Below are positions 12,335 to 25,611 of a stretch of DNA of 64,000 nt, in pieces. The stretch's first letter is position 1. The number at the start of each line of letters is the position of its first letter. This DNA comes from Eulemur rufifrons. Its lineage: Eukaryota > Chordata > Mammalia > Primates > Lemuridae. The translations under genes were made by a program, and so were the position numbers. The notes beneath the pieces are model-generated. The model saw nothing but the letters and a program-made list of their open reading frames with translations, was not told the origin of the DNA and did no database searches. Where the stretch lies: assembly GCF_041146395.1 (NCBI RefSeq), contig NC_091010.1, forward strand, positions 53,960,001-54,024,000, written 5' to 3'.

Positions 12335-13110
12335 AGATTATCTAGCTTATTACACATTCAAATCTAGGGAAAATTGACTCTCACTTCACATTGACCTGGA
12401 TATGGAAAATCTACAGTTTCAAAGAAAATGTTCATGGTCTCAAAAGACACCTCATTGGCTCCAGCCTGACAGACATGCTGTCTTTGTGGCTCCCAGGCAC
12501 AACTCTGGTCACAAGAGACTTATTACCCAGCACTGCTCCTGCCAGGGCTTGGAGAAAACATGCTGGCTGGTATCCTCCTCCCCCGTGTAGAGAGGCATCA
12601 GGCCACACTGAATGCTTGTCTAAACCCTGTTACAAAACTCTTTGTGGATTGCCTCATCTCTTAAAATTAGCTGCTTGATGATTGTCTACATTCTTTCTTT
12701 TTACAGTGTTTTGCATTACTCCAGTGGATGTGTAGGTTTGTCAGCTTGTGGGTAATTGTCTAATCTAAAGCTGATGGACATGAATGAGGTGCCCAAAGAT
12801 CAATGTGTCTGATGCAGCCCAGAACCTACAAGTTCGGGGGTCAAGAGTGACAAGGTGCTGAGAGCCACAGGGAGAGTTGAAAAGGGAACCTCCCAGAAAA
12901 GATGCCTCTGAGTTAATACTCTCCTGATACATAATGTGAATTCTTACAGAGACAAAGATGGCTTGTACAGTAAGGAAGGCTGTTTTCCCCTCTTTCTTAT
13001 AGAAACCATGTTCAGAATGTTCATGTTCATTCTGTAACTGGACTGAAGACATCAATGACCTGGCTTCCACAATGAATAAAAAAAACAATAGCTACACTCA
13101 TATAAGGGTG
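12335..13110. other. Unannotated DNA
   Basis: No recognised repeat or gene. The frame at 12391-12678 has no motif. Confidence 0.35.
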
Positions 13111-13114
13111 AATA

Positions 13115-13315
13115 CGTGCCATATACTATATAAAGTGTGTTACAAATACAAACTCATTCAATCCTAAATACAATCCAATAAAACGGACAGGATTATAATC
13201 TGCATTGCAAAGTTGCAGAACTAAAAGCACAAAAAGGTTAAGTGGCATGACTAAAGTCATTTAGCTAATGAGTGGCAGAAGGAGATAAACCTAGGCAGCC
13301 AGAGACTCCGCACTT
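13115..13315 (-). repeat. MIR SINE
   Basis: Reverse-complement MIR: caaactcattcaatccta, gcaaagttgcagaact, aaggttaagtggcatgac and then ctaatgagtggcagaagg. Confidence 0.75.
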
Positions 13316-13454
13316 TTATACAGGGACCATGCCCTCAATAAAGCTTTTTAAGGTTCTGTTAGCCTGGCTGGCTCCAAAGGTCACCCACATGTCCTTGAAA
13401 TGGGGTATTTGTAAATACCTGCCAACTTCTATCCCCTAGAGATGTTGTTTCACA

Positions 13455-13620
13455 ACTACCCTGCAGGCAGGTCCTGTTTTTATTCACATTTGACAGATGA
13501 AAGGACTGAGTCTCGGAAAGATTAATTTCCTTGTTCAACATCACACCACCAGTAAGCGGCAGAGCTGGCACTGGTACCTAAGTCCTCTGTCCTTAGAGCC
13601 CAAGGTCTTAACCACCACCC
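13455..13620 (-). repeat. MIR SINE
   Basis: Second antisense MIR: acatttgacagatgaaagg, a tcacaccaccagtaagcgg segment and cccaaggtcttaaccacc, matching the 5' tRNA-related end of MIR. Confidence 0.8.
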
Positions 13621-14267
13621 TGTATTGTTTTAGATGTTAAAGTTGCAAAGAGAAGGAGCTTGGGAGTTAACGGGTGTTGGGGACTTAGAGCCCAGCTCTC
13701 CTGCCCTATTTTAAAATATTAATAAATGCTACCAAGACCAAGGTCAGCAGCACTGAGGCCCCACGTTTGAGTGAGGCAGCGCCTTTCCTGTGGATAGCTG
13801 TCAGCGTGGACCGTGGGCGAGGCACACAGGCTGGAAAGCACAACTTCTCACTCTTGGCTCTCTCCACTAGAGAGCGAGGAGCTAAAGAACATCATTAAAG
13901 CAACATTAGCCACTTATTCAAATCATGGCTTTGAGTTCTGGTTTATTTACCTGTCTGCTTAAACATCATTCTGGATAGATTATTTTAGTGATTAGAAATT
14001 GGCTGGAAGATAGTAGCTGTTTTCCTTCTTAGCATGGACCTAAATACAGTTTTGCAATGTGCCTTAAATCTTCAAGAAAACCCTGTGATTAAAAAAGCTA
14101 TCTTCCTCCAAATAAGTCCAAAAACAACAGACACCACGACACCAGTTGCTCCGTAAGAAATCTGTCTTTTAAAATGACACAGCGGTTCATCATGTGTCAT
14201 GATGAGCAGATGTACAGTTTGTGGGAGAAGTTTTTTTTATTTCTTCATTTGTGTCACTTCCCTGCAA

Positions 14268-14301
14268 CCCCCCCCCCCCCACACACACACACACACACAC
14301 A
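14268..14301. repeat. Compound (C)n(AC)n microsatellite
   Basis: Thirteen C residues followed directly by ten AC units, a likely polymorphic simple repeat. Confidence 0.95.
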
Positions 14302-15157
14302 ACATTATCCATCTGGTACCTTTCCATGAATCCCCTAGAAGCCATGGGGCACCTTTGGGGGCACATAGAATCATTAGATTGACAATTTTTCAAGGCAAAA
14401 GACAATTTCCTTTCATAAAATGATATTATTTAAAGGAGAATTTTTTTCTGACAGCATGGGCAAATGAGAGGCAGAGCCGTGGAACGTGCAAGTGGGCGGC
14501 TCCCCACGGATGCCCGAGCCCCCGCTGGCTGGCTGCTGGTCACGCTGGCAGCCCTGCCACATGGCAGACTTGCAGCGAGGCTGTCAGACTCAGGTCTGGG
14601 AAACAAACAACTCATTACAAAATGTCTTCCTCTTAATTAATGAAGACAGATCAATTTGCTTCAATTCAGACACTGAGTCAAAACTGGAGAATGTTGTTCC
14701 TTAAAATTTTTAAGGATAGCAATGTATTAAAGGCACAGAGTGAACATTTGTAAGCTTGCATAATTTTAAAATTCAGACAAATAGGTGGTTTTATGGTTTT
14801 GCTAGTTTGACTGTTATAAAGTTAACGTTTTTTAATAACTCATCCTCTCCTAATGAATTGTGAAAAATGAAGTCTAAATGCTGAAACTGTATGGAAGTGA
14901 TTCAAATGTCGTCTCCCCAGGAAAATCTGTGAGAGATGAAACGTCAGTGTGTGATATTGGATTTGAGTATATGCTGCAAAGGAGCCGTGTTAAGCAGAGA
15001 TCTGTTTTCTACATTCATCAGTAAGTTGAAAACAAATTGAAATTATTTCTGAAATGGATACTGAATAATTTCTTATACAGAAATTGATCCAAGGGATTTG
15101 ATTCAACATAGATTCACCATAGGTGCTCTGTGTTCATAAATCCTCTATCTCCTCCTT

Positions 15158-15175
15158 AAAAAAAAAAAAAAAAAA
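15158..15175. repeat. Poly-A run of 18
   Basis: An uninterrupted A-run. It might be a retroposon tail, but no recognisable body precedes it. Confidence 0.8.
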
Positions 15176-15219
15176 CTGTCACAAAGCTGAGGCTGGAGAA
15201 CCTTTTTTCCAGCTTTTAT

Positions 15220-16528
15220 TGATGTATAACTAACCAAAAAAAATCCCAATTTTTGAATTCTGCATCTGATAATTCACTTATCTCCATTTTATTAATGTCA
15301 GTTTCTGGAGATTTATTTTGTTCTTTTATTTGGGACCTATTTCCATGTTTCTTTATTTTATTTGACTCACTGTCTTGGTTTCTGTGCATTAGATAAGACT
15401 GCCACTTCCCAAGTCTTATGAGACTGGTCTCACATAGGCAGTAAATCTCACCAATCAGCCTGGTAAAAGACTCTGGGTGCCCTCGAAACTTTATGCTTGT
15501 CCAAACCACCGTCTTTGTTCTCGGTGGCCCCCAGGAGATCAGGGTGTGCCAAGTCTCAACAGTACCCAATACAGGCAAGACAGAAGCCAGTCCCTGGAGA
15601 TTCAGCTGGAACAGCTGGAGTGTTAGATGTGTGTTCTATTTCATTCTGTTCTCAGGGGTAAGCTGGGAGCTGCAGTTTATTTTCCATTTGCTCTGAACTA
15701 TGCCAGAAAGAGAATTTGGGCAAATGCCTTCAACTCTTATTCAGACCTCACACTCTTTTAATCTGTTGCTTTGCTCTTTGTCACCCTCAGAGGCCTAGCA
15801 AATGCTGGCTCACATCAGCTATCACAGGCAGGAAGGTTAGCTGAAGGCTTGGTTCTGTCTCTGGAGTGAGCTAGGGGTTGGGGGAGTTATGGGAAGTGCC
15901 CACATGCCCAGCCAGGATTATAAAGGACTACTGCTTGCTCTGTCAGCTCTGAGATTCAGGCTCAAGGTCCAACCCACAGGCAGCAGCTGAGAAAGTTGGG
16001 ACGTAGGTGCAAGTCAAACCTCTTCCAAGGATAAACTGGGAGCTAGGAGTTTCTGCCTGTTCCCTCTGTGCTGAGCCCAGAGGAATAGCTGTTGGAAATG
16101 CTTACATTCCCATTTAAAACCATCTTTTTTTCCCTGTGCTCCTGCGGGGACTTGCAAATGCAGAGCCCTGTTAGCTACTGGAGTTAGGTGACTTAAATAG
16201 CCAACCCCTCAGGAGGCAATGATAAAATTGGGGGCACTATATGTATGGCCCAAACCCTTCACTCCTCAGGGAGAAGCTGGGAGTTGGCGGCTTCCCTCCT
16301 GATTGTAAGGCACTGTGCCTGGGTGGGGTATATGGTGTGAGCATTTCTCAGCTTTTCCCACGTCTTTTGATGTGAATATTTCCTAGGTTGCCCAATGTGC
16401 AGGAGTCTCTCGACTCGTTTCTGGATTTCTCTCAAAGGGAGTTGATCCACGTGTAGTTTTTCATTTTGTGTGTCCATGAGAGGAAGGAAAATCAGGAGCC
16501 CCCTATTCCACCATCTTGCTGACTCTCC
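15220..16528 (-). mobile_element. L1 5' end: 5' UTR and start of ORF1
   Basis: Read on the minus strand, the element opens with a gagtcagcaagatggtgg motif typical of the start of an old L1M 5' UTR, runs about 900 bases of UTR-like sequence, then enters an ORF1-like frame. The translation of 15216-15578 contains KKHGNRSQIKEQNKSPETD followed by an MEISELSDAEFK stretch, which matches the L1 ORF1 N-terminus. The copy breaks off near 15220, shortly after that motif. Most L1 copies are 5'-truncated, so a surviving 5' end is uncommon. Non-functional fragment. Confidence 0.75.
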
Positions 16529-16549
16529 GCATGAACATTTCTAATTGAA

Positions 16550-16765
16550 GGATAAAAATACCTACTATTTACTGAGGGCTCATTGTGTAAGAGGAGCTTA
16601 AGGTGTATTATTTTTAATCTTCACGATAACCATATAAAGTAATTTTTCTTAACCCCATTCTGTGAAAAGTAAAGTCCAAGAACATTCAGTAATTTTATGA
16701 ATATCACCTTCTGGAAGTGATAAATTTAAACATAGCAGTGCCTTATTCCACACCCATGATTCTAA
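16550..16765 (-). repeat. MIR SINE
   Basis: Antisense MIR pattern: tttactgagggctcattgtg, ttaatcttcacgataac, accccattctgtgaaaag and a tcagtaattttatgaat region. Diverged but in order. Confidence 0.6.
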
Positions 16766-16781
16766 CTACTGTGTGCTCCTG

Positions 16782-16872
16782 TATGCACACACCACATGCA
16801 CTCATGCACACTGACACCGCACACATGCACACCACAGAGACGCATGTAAACACACACACTCACATATACAGT
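16782..16872. repeat. Imperfect CA-rich simple repeat
   Basis: Degenerate cacac/atgcac units; it forces a histidine/threonine-rich chance frame. Confidence 0.8.
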
Positions 16873-16874
16873 AC

Positions 16875-18430
16875 AAGAAAGGCAGTAGCATTATTCAGCC
16901 CAAGTGCTCTGGGGCCATCATGAAGGAGAGATGAACTCCCAATAAAGAGAAAACCTGAATTGTGTAAGTTGACTTTCACAAAGTACAATTTTGAGACGAG
17001 ATAATAAATTCCAATAGTAATGCATAAAAGCTGCTACCTTGTGATGAAAGAGAAATGTATTCAGAAACAAACTGAATAAATTCAATTCAGACAGATCCAG
17101 AATACTGACCTTATTTGGTTGTAGAATACTCATTTGCTTATTAATGTTAAGAAGACAAATGGCCCTAACTTAGTTTCTATGAGTCATATTTTCCATTAGA
17201 TTTCCAAATTTATGTGGTAAAGCAGAACTTATACCATGAAAAAACTTACGGAGTTTCAAAAGTCAAACATCTAAAAGAGTATGATCTTATTTTATCCTAA
17301 AGAACTAATTAAAAGTACTTTTAACTATGTTGGGGAATGTACTGATTTTCATTTGGTTTAAAAAGGAAGGTTGTAAAAGCAAACATCATTGTAGAGGAAA
17401 AGAACACTTAGAATAGTGCCTAGCACATAGTGAGTTCTTGATAAATATTTGACAAAAATTGATTGAATGACAAATGTGGGATGTCAAGCTATTGCTGTGC
17501 TATATGTGGAACACTTAAGATTCTAAAGTTCAGTGAGCATCAACAAAATTTTAATATCTTGAAATTTTAGTTAAAATCAAATATGACAGAGGAGTTTCTA
17601 TAAACCATGCAAAAGAAAAATATTGCAATTATTCCCATAAGTTTATTCCATTATAGCATACATTTGTGTACCCAAAAAATCACCAGAAGTCCTTTAAGAA
17701 AAACTGTTATTATCTATTCATTAAGAAAAATTTACATGGCAAGAAGTAAAAAAATCCCTCTTTTTAAGTTCCTTTTCATAATATTTATTTTATAAAATTA
17801 TTGTAGAAAAGAATCTACTCTCTAACCCTATCTTCTGGAATTAAGTGGACTAGTTAAGTGGCTAAAAATTTCCATGGGGACGATAATCTTAAACTAAATG
17901 TAAGAGTACACTGTGTTTTTCTTAATGGTGACTTTTTTAAAAGGAAGTTTTTGGAAACAGTCCTCTTCTATGACTGTTCTATGGTTTGCATAAAATAAAA
18001 TCAGTTTTGTTCTGTAATAGAAAGTACACGATATAAACTACAGTTAAGAAGGGTGTTAAAGTAAGACATCACTGCTGCCTAGCTGGGAAAGAAAAGAAAA
18101 CATTCAGCCCATTTTTGGTAAATTATTAATTTTTTTCTTATTTGTTAATGTCTGTGACAGAAAAGGAAGAAATCAAAGCCTAACTTCCTCAGCTAGCAGT
18201 CTGGTCAAGGAAGGAAATTGCCTCACCTCAGGATACATTTTATTTGCTATAGATATTTTATTATCCAAATAAACAATTTCATTTCTCATTTTATGACTGT
18301 GTTTCTAATGAAATATGTGGAAAAGATATTAAATAACATTCTTTCCTTTTATTTTACAATTCCTAAAGCCAGAGTTCTTGCTGCACAAGTCAGAATTCAT
18401 TAATGAAACTGCATACTATACCATTTGCCT
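16875..18430. other. Unannotated AT-rich DNA
   Basis: Only a short MIR/L2-type tail is recognised (17405-17470). No frame of interest. Confidence 0.35.
17405..17470 (+). repeat. L2/MIR 3' tail
   Basis: Reads gtgcctagcacatagtgag, then ttgataaatatttg and a gattgaatga ending, as in L2 and MIR 3' ends. Confidence 0.6.
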
Positions 18431-18434
18431 CACA

Positions 18435-18600
18435 TTTCACAACAGCCGTTTATTGAGAACCTACTACATTTAATGCACCATACAAGCTACAAATTGGAAA
18501 GATGATAAGTGGAAGCCTTGTCCTCAGAAACCTCTAACTGAGCTGGGGAAAAGCCAAACATGCTTCAAAAGAAAACTAACAGCTCCAGGTTGTGTGTGCT
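18435..18600 (+). repeat. Ancient interspersed repeat, family X (fragment 1)
   Basis: Begins with a tttattgagaacctactac motif and continues into a gtcctcagaaacctctaa segment. The same arrangement (tttattgag, then panel-end 'cttacagcccagtagggg'-like text) recurs at 47930, 52205-53300 and 62165. I recognise it as a common mammalian repeat but cannot name it. Confidence 0.4.
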
Positions 18601-18901
18601 AAGAGCCAGCACCAAGGTGTGATCATTCCACAGGACCTGAAAGAGAAATCCCCCTTCCAATTCTTCTTATATCAGGCTAAGTACCATGCCCCATCCTCCT
18701 CTTATGTATTTTATAATCTCTCTTAGAACTGTATTTTGTCATCCTGGTTCTTCCTAAGTTTGGAAGATTCTAGGAATCGGTTTCACTGCAGTACCTGTAA
18801 GAGCAAATTAGCTCAAAACCTAAGCGAAAATAATCATGTCCTCTGACTCCTGATATGACAGAGAATGGTAGTAAATTAAGAAAAAAGACAATGAACCAGA
18901 A

Positions 18902-19133
18902 CAAGGATTCTCAACCTTGACACTATTGACATTTTAGGGCCCCCAGACAATGCTTTGCTGGGGGCAGGTTTGTCCTGTGCATCGTAGGATGCTGAGCAGC
19001 ATCCCTGGGCCTTACCTGTCAGATGCCAGTAGGACCCACAGCAGTTCTGACACCGAAAATGGATCCAGGTATTTCCAAATGTTTCTGAGGAAGGAAGGGG
19101 GCAAAATTATCCCTTATTGAAAATCGCTGCTCT
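18902..19133 (-). mobile_element. MER20-like hAT DNA transposon remnant
   Basis: Starts with a terminal-repeat-like caaggattctcaacc and ends near aaaatcgctgctctag. Internal landmarks are cactattgacattttaggg, gtcctgtgcatcgtaggatg and gatgccagtaggaccc, in the antisense order of MER20. Non-autonomous; no transposase. Confidence 0.75.
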
Positions 19134-19134
19134 A

Positions 19135-19845
19135 GAATGATCAATCATACCTCAGAAAATAAAAATTGTGTATGCATACGTATGCCTATTGAAGAGCTTA
19201 ATCATTCTCAAGAATACAGCAAAAAACAGCATTAAGAGATGTCAGCCCCCAATCAAACTATCAGGATGCAAAATGCCAGCAATTGCATCTTTTATTAGAA
19301 TAAAAAATGTCAATAGTACTTGTATATACAAGCTTTTTAAGAAGCTTATATAAGAAAATCTATCTATATTCTTCATTAAATCACACCCTGACACACAGGG
19401 TGAACAGTGAATGAGAATCTCCACATGGAGCAAGGTGACAGGCTGGACCCTGAAACCTGATTCCCGAGCCCCTGGACTGCTCTTATTCTTGAGGACGCTC
19501 CCCACTAGCACCACTGCCACCAAGGAGGATTCTCTGTCCCTTATCAACCTTAAGGATTGGGGTTTGAGTTCATTAAAAGAGGAACTATGATTCTTATGCT
19601 TTCAGGTTTCTTTTAGAGAGGAAATCAGTGCAGCACTGACAACCAACCCACAGAAAAATAAGGAGAAAACGGGAGGTAGAAACCGTTCTATCATCATTTG
19701 TAAGAAATGGAAGCCTTCTCCTTAATCAAATCAGTTGTCAACTCTTTGGGAAAAATATATTGAACCACTTTTTGAAGGAGAGAAAAAAATTACCCCAGCC
19801 TCACATAGTAACTTTTAAACATGAGGCTTAGATATCATTTTCATT
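19135..19845. other. Unannotated DNA
   Basis: No recognised repeat or gene. The antisense frame 19242-19547 has no motif. Confidence 0.35.
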
Positions 19846-19849
19846 AGGA

Positions 19850-20180
19850 AAGTTTCTGGCTACAAGTAACTGAAAACTGACCACCTTGGCTTAAATACAT
19901 AGGGAATCATTTTTCTCACATAAAAAGTAGCTCAGATATTGTCCATCCAGAACTGGTATGACCAAGGACTCAACGATGTCATTAGAGACCCATCAGGGTG
20001 CCAAGCTCTTCCTATCTTTCCACATACCATCCTTAGCTTATGGGCTTTTGTCCTATTATTACCTCATGATCCACCAAAGGCTACAATGTTCCAGACCTCA
20101 CATCTGCATTCTTGCAGGAAGGAGGAGGAAAAGGAAAGAGATGGACACAGCACACTTCTGTTTATGTTTATTAGCCATAA
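19850..20180 (+). repeat. Ancient repeat, family Y (fragment 1)
   Basis: Contains ctggctacaagtaactgaaa followed by a ccttggcttaaataca stretch and a region of tccagacctcacatctgc. It looks like an old mammalian repeat whose later part appears at 40240-40630. Name not known to me. Confidence 0.35.
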
Positions 20181-20184
20181 TTGT

Positions 20185-21265
20185 GTCACCATAGCCTCCT
20201 TTTTTCTACAAGAGAGCTTTAAAATTTGAGGTTTTATATTTTAGAGCCTCTGTGGTAGGAGATGGAGATAAGATCATCCAACCTACAGGGCCTGCCAGAG
20301 AGAAGTTCCATACAACTTGGGAATTTTCTCCCCTTTATCTATTTGATATTTTTTTCCCTTCTAACCATGATGGAAAAGTTTTTACTAAGAAACTCAGTTC
20401 CTCTGAAAACAATATTTAGTGGCCAAAGTGCTTATGATCTCTCCCATGTAAAGGGTGGAGGCAGAGTCTCTGTCACTTTTTTGTTCTCTATCTGCTTGCT
20501 CTTATTGATACACAAAAGTTGGCTCAGTCAATTCAGTGAAAATCAATGCTATTAATCATTTGCATGTTTATGGCCTTTATTTGTTTCTCTGATGAACTTC
20601 CTGCTATTATTCTTTTAACTTTCAGATGGACCTGAGTTGAGAAACAGTTATTGTGGTATGGCTGACTCAAAGGTCTGGAGCGCATCCTGAGACAGTCCTC
20701 TCTCAACACTGACTGCGTGGGATTTCTGTCCTTACCAGCCAAGCCCTTCGCTGTGCTGCTGGGTCAGGTCTGAATCCAGATCCTTACTTGACCTGCGTTT
20801 TCCTCCTTGTTCCTCTCTCTGAACGTCCCCAGGCCCCTGCTCACTCTTGGTCTCCTTCTCCTTCAGCTTTTCCTTCCACGTGATAAGCTGGAGAAGGGGG
20901 TGGGGTGATTAAGTGTGAACCCCCCCACCCCAGGCCCTCCTGTCTTAGATTTGAACATCAAAAGCCTCCTCTGGAACCGAGAGAGCCCCAGCAGCAGCAG
21001 GATTTCTTACACTACCTGGGCCCTTTGGAGCAGTTACACTTCTCTTGTGCATCCAATACCAACGTAAAAAGCTTTCCACTATTTAAAATACTAAATAAAG
21101 AACCGTAAAAAAGTCTGTCAAGGGCCTTTGTGTGCACTGAAAAGACTAAAAGCCTTTGGCAAAGGCAACTCTGATGAAGCAGGCTTTTCTTTTTAAGGCA
21201 CCACATCAGAGGTTAACAGCCGGAACAGGAGGCCGTTAGCCACAGAGGTGTGTGCAGGTTGTCAC
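20185..21265. other. Unannotated DNA
   Basis: No repeat recognised. Frames at 20262-20555 and 20905-21108 lack motifs. Confidence 0.35.
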
Positions 21266-21269
21266 CGCG

Positions 21270-21449
21270 ATGACAGAAGAGACACAGCAGTTAAACAAGG
21301 TGCAGGCAGAGGCTGTGCCTGTCCCACCAGCGGACTGGTCCATCACCCCACCTCCTGCCCTAACCCCACCCCACCCTGTCCTCCTTCCCCAAGGATCCAT
21401 CTACAAAGAGGTTGTGTTAGAAGACCCTTTGGATGGGTCTGCGTTGTAG
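21270..21449 (+). CDS. Possible small coding-like frame, 59 residues
   Basis: The ATG at 21270 lies in a fair initiation context (gcg before the ATG, purine at -3). The predicted peptide starts MTEETQQLNKVQAEAVPVPP, has a proline-rich middle and ends KEVVLEDPLDGSAL. Codon choice in the first and last thirds is not obviously random, but the middle is a CCC/CAC-rich low-complexity stretch resembling a polypyrimidine tract. No family is recognised. It could be a chance frame, a terminal exon or part of a non-coding transcript. Confidence 0.15.
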   Translation: MTEETQQLNKVQAEAVPVPPADWSITPPPALTPPHPVLLPQGSIYKEVVLEDPLDGSAL

Positions 21450-21574
21450 TCAACAGTTTAACTTAAAGCCATGAACAGCCTACTGAGTGTATCTCCAGAG
21501 AACTAGTAGGGGAATGAGGGAAGTATCGTAAACAGCAAAGGAGGGGGTGACCCAAAGACAGGCAGCTGGAGCTG

Positions 21575-21800
21575 TTGGAAACAGCAAGGCTTTGGCATCA
21601 GGGTGACCAAGGTTCAAGTCCTGACTCCACTATTGGTTGCTCTAAGACCTTGGACAGCTATCGCTGCAAGCCTCAGTTTCCTCATCTCTAAAATGGGGAA
21701 CGTGATTTCTTAAGATAGTTAAATGAGAAGAGAGAACTTGCACCAATGTGTGCCTAGTAAAATACCTGGTATGCAGTGCGTGCTTAATAACTGGGAGCCA
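21575..21800 (+). repeat. MIR SINE
   Basis: Nearly full-length MIR: gctttggcatcagggtgac, aggttcaagtcctgactcc, cctcagtttcctcatctc and a tacctggtatgcagtgcgtg tail. One of the better preserved copies here. Confidence 0.9.
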
Positions 21801-21804
21801 ATCT

Positions 21805-22720
<916 letters not shown>

Positions 22721-22964
22721 GGAACCTTCTTTCTAAGACAGTTATCTCTCTCTCTCCTACTAGTATGAACTCATTATTAACTTTTCAGCCAGAGGAGGCC
22801 AGAGAGCACCTGGTGTTTGCAGAGCCACAGTACTTTGTTGAGACTTCCCAGCACCAGCCTCTTGCCTTAAAGGGTGAATTTCTGTTCTGTTATTTCCCTC
22901 TTATGGCTTTGCTGAGTTTGAGATCTCAAGTTCTAATTCCAAGTCACCAGGATACCCTGTGTCA

Positions 22965-23060
22965 GCTCCTTCATCGTTTCTGAGGCTTAAATTTCCTCAC
23001 CTTTAAAATGAGGGAATTGGACTGGATTATCTAAAAGCCCCTCGCAGCTCTGGCTTTTAA
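22965..23060 (+). repeat. MIR-like fragment
   Basis: Contains taaatttcctcacctttaa, aatgagggaattggactgga and an ending in the MIR/L3 style (agcccctcgcagctctggc). Confidence 0.5.
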
Positions 23061-23064
23061 AGCA

Positions 23065-24080
23065 AAATCAAACATAAAAGTAAACACAGCTGCCTTAAGC
23101 AGTTACAGGCTAAAACAGCTCATCACCAGCTTGGGATATATTTTAAAAGTTGAAAAACAAACAAAAAAATATACCAGTTATTTGAACAGAGAAATTAATT
23201 AAAAAATTTTTAGTTAGGTATAAAGTTGTAGGTAACACACAAAAAGAGGCATGTGTCACAGAAGTGGCAGTTGTTGGAAGAGCAACTACCCCTAGGGAGG
23301 GAGACTAAAGGGGAAGGGGTTGGAATGATTCATACTTAGAAGCTGAGAGAGGAGCCCACGCAGTTGAAATTCAGACTTCTGAGGAGGGACAGTGGCTCAG
23401 AGGTGCTATGGCCCCGGAGGAGGACAGGAGGCTGTTTCTGAGAGTGCTGGAAAAGCTGAAAACTGGATTCAGCTGTTACCACAGAAAGGAACAGCCATTG
23501 CTCCAGTGATACTTAGAGGAAGAGGAAAAAGCAGGATGCCACAGAAAACAGGAAGGAAAGAAAAAGCCACTTCTTCCTCCTCCAGCCCAGCAACAATCGA
23601 GCTGGTAAGGCAGAAACGTATTTATACGGTCCCAGCCCCAGCACCACACAGCTGAGCCTAGTGTCTGGAACGGATGGGCTAATAAATGGCCTGCAAAGTC
23701 ATCCTAAAGCAGAGATAACAATGAGGTTTCACCTGTGCACCAACTCTCACAGTGGCTGGATGTTGTGTTGAGAAGGATCCTGAGGTTCTGCCTATGCAGC
23801 AGAAGAGAGTTCTGTGATCCTTTAGACTGTCTGCCATGGGCAGGAGGCGGGCATGGTGGCATATAATTACCATCTCTGGCCTGGAGCCACCTAACTGTCC
23901 CACTCACCCTTTGGGCATCAGGCCCTGGGGACAGAGACCCGAACTCCTCAGCAGCAGCAAGGGCCCAACCTCACTCCATCTGGCAGAGGGGGTGTAACTC
24001 CAGGGTCCTGATATGTAGCCTCATTTTACTTCCCAACACACGGAAGGGCTCACTTTTATGCACACCATAAAATCATTCAA
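23065..24080. other. Unannotated DNA
   Basis: No recognised repeat or gene. The frame 23392-23655 (87 codons, serine- and lysine-rich) has no motif. Confidence 0.35.
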
Positions 24081-24084
24081 TTTG

Positions 24085-24545
24085 AAAGCTGAACAAGAGG
24101 TTACAAGCTTCTTAGCTATGCTTGAGCAACTCTAGAGACAGAGAGCTCATCATCTCCGTCTTCTTTATGAGACAATTCTTACCCCAGGAAATCTCTTCTT
24201 TATGAAGAACTGAAATCAACTTCAATGTGACTCCTCTCCACTGCTCCAACATCTACCCCTTCCAGAAAGACAGAAGCAGGTCAGGTTCTTTCTCCACATG
24301 CCATCCCTTCAGATGTTTGAGTTCAGCCATCATGTTCCACCAGATTTTTCTTCTCCAAGTGAAGTAGCCTTAATGTCTCCAACTGTTCCCTACGTGAGGG
24401 GCACAGAAATATCCCTGTCCCTGTTCTGAGTGCTCTTTGATGTATCTCAGCCTCTCACCAAGGGTGGCCCTGAAATCAGTACTCCTGTTGCAATCAAAAC
24501 AGCACCGAGGAATAAAGTAGAGAATGCAGTTCATGCTTTTTTAAG
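24085..24545 (-). repeat. CR1/L3 LINE fragment
   Basis: Recognised by the ordered landmarks ttacaagcttctta, gagagctcatcatctcc, ccacatgccatcccttca, catcatgttccaccagattt, ctgagtgctctttgatg and tcagtactcctgttgcaat. This is the antisense 3' region of an ancient CR1/L3-type element. Heavily diverged. Confidence 0.6.
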
Positions 24546-24549
24546 ATCC

Positions 24550-25605
24550 CATCAACATTTCTGAAGACCACATCACACTGAAAAATCCTGTAGGGGTTTA
24601 TTGTCTTTCACCGGAAGTGAACCTCAGCTGTTTCAGCTCCAGGGTAAACGATTTCAGTCGCCTCAAACTTTCCCAAGGAGAAATATGTTGCAGCCAATAG
24701 AAACTACTGAGAAGTTTCTTCAGAGGAAAAGGCAAACAGCTTTGTGAATGCTTAAATAAATTAGAAAATTAAGCTCCTACTTGCTGATGGTGGTTGTCAT
24801 AAATGTATGCTCTAATGAAAAGAAGCTTAAATCAATTTCGGTGTTCTCACTGAGCTGCAAACTTTGTTATTGTTCCTCTCGCACAATATAGAGGCCATAA
24901 ACCATGTCTAAGTGCGCAGAAGACATTTACGTCCTCTGGGTTTTTTGAGTCTGATGAGATTTTATAAGTGGTTCTGTTCTACCTTTTAACTGCATTTTAA
25001 TTTAAATATATTTTTAATCATAGCTTTAAAAATTATCTTCACTAAGTAACCGAAGTTTAAAGTAATGGCATATTTTTAAAAATACATGCAAAACTCTTAG
25101 GGTCTTTAAATATTCCACTTGCATTATTTCTTTTAGGTTCATTTAGTTGCACTATGATTTTATGGAGTTTTACAGTGATGTGGCATATGATGTGATTACC
25201 AATTATTTAGGCCCTATTTCTGGGCACATGATTAGAAGAATCTATGAAATAACAAGAAGTTGAACAAGAACAGAAGTCTTTAGGAGACTACCTATGAAAA
25301 TTGTATAGATACTAACTTCTGAAAGTAAAGGGAAGAGAGGTAAATGAAATACAAAGAAGTCAAGGGTGTCATGTGGAAAAGCGTACGAGAAATTCTGGTT
25401 TATACACAGCACATTGGAGGATAGATTGTCTGAGATAAATCAGACTTCAAATTCTTATATTCAAGGCAAATCCTCACTTCCAATGACTTCATTCTGAAGG
25501 ACTGGAGGGTGTGCCACTGAAGTGGAAGGGAATTATTCTGGGGGTACGAAAGATAAAAATGAAGGGTCAGATAGATACATGTTATTCTAAGGGATAAAAA
25601 CAAAT
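24550..25605. other. Unannotated AT-rich DNA
   Basis: No recognised repeat or gene. Confidence 0.35.
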
Positions 25606-25611
25606 GTCCCT

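Larger units (their letters stand above)
13625..15215. other. Unannotated DNA with simple repeats
   Basis: No gene recognised. Contains the C/AC repeat at 14268-14301 and an A-run at 15158-15175. Around 14470-14600 the base composition becomes locally GC-rich with several CpGs, but no long frame exists. Confidence 0.35.

Noticed and set aside
14190..14423. Opposed frames with histidine/threonine, glycine and valine runs
   Set aside because: Produced by the C/AC microsatellite.
16717..16923. Histidine/threonine-rich frame
   Set aside because: Produced by the CA-rich simple repeat.
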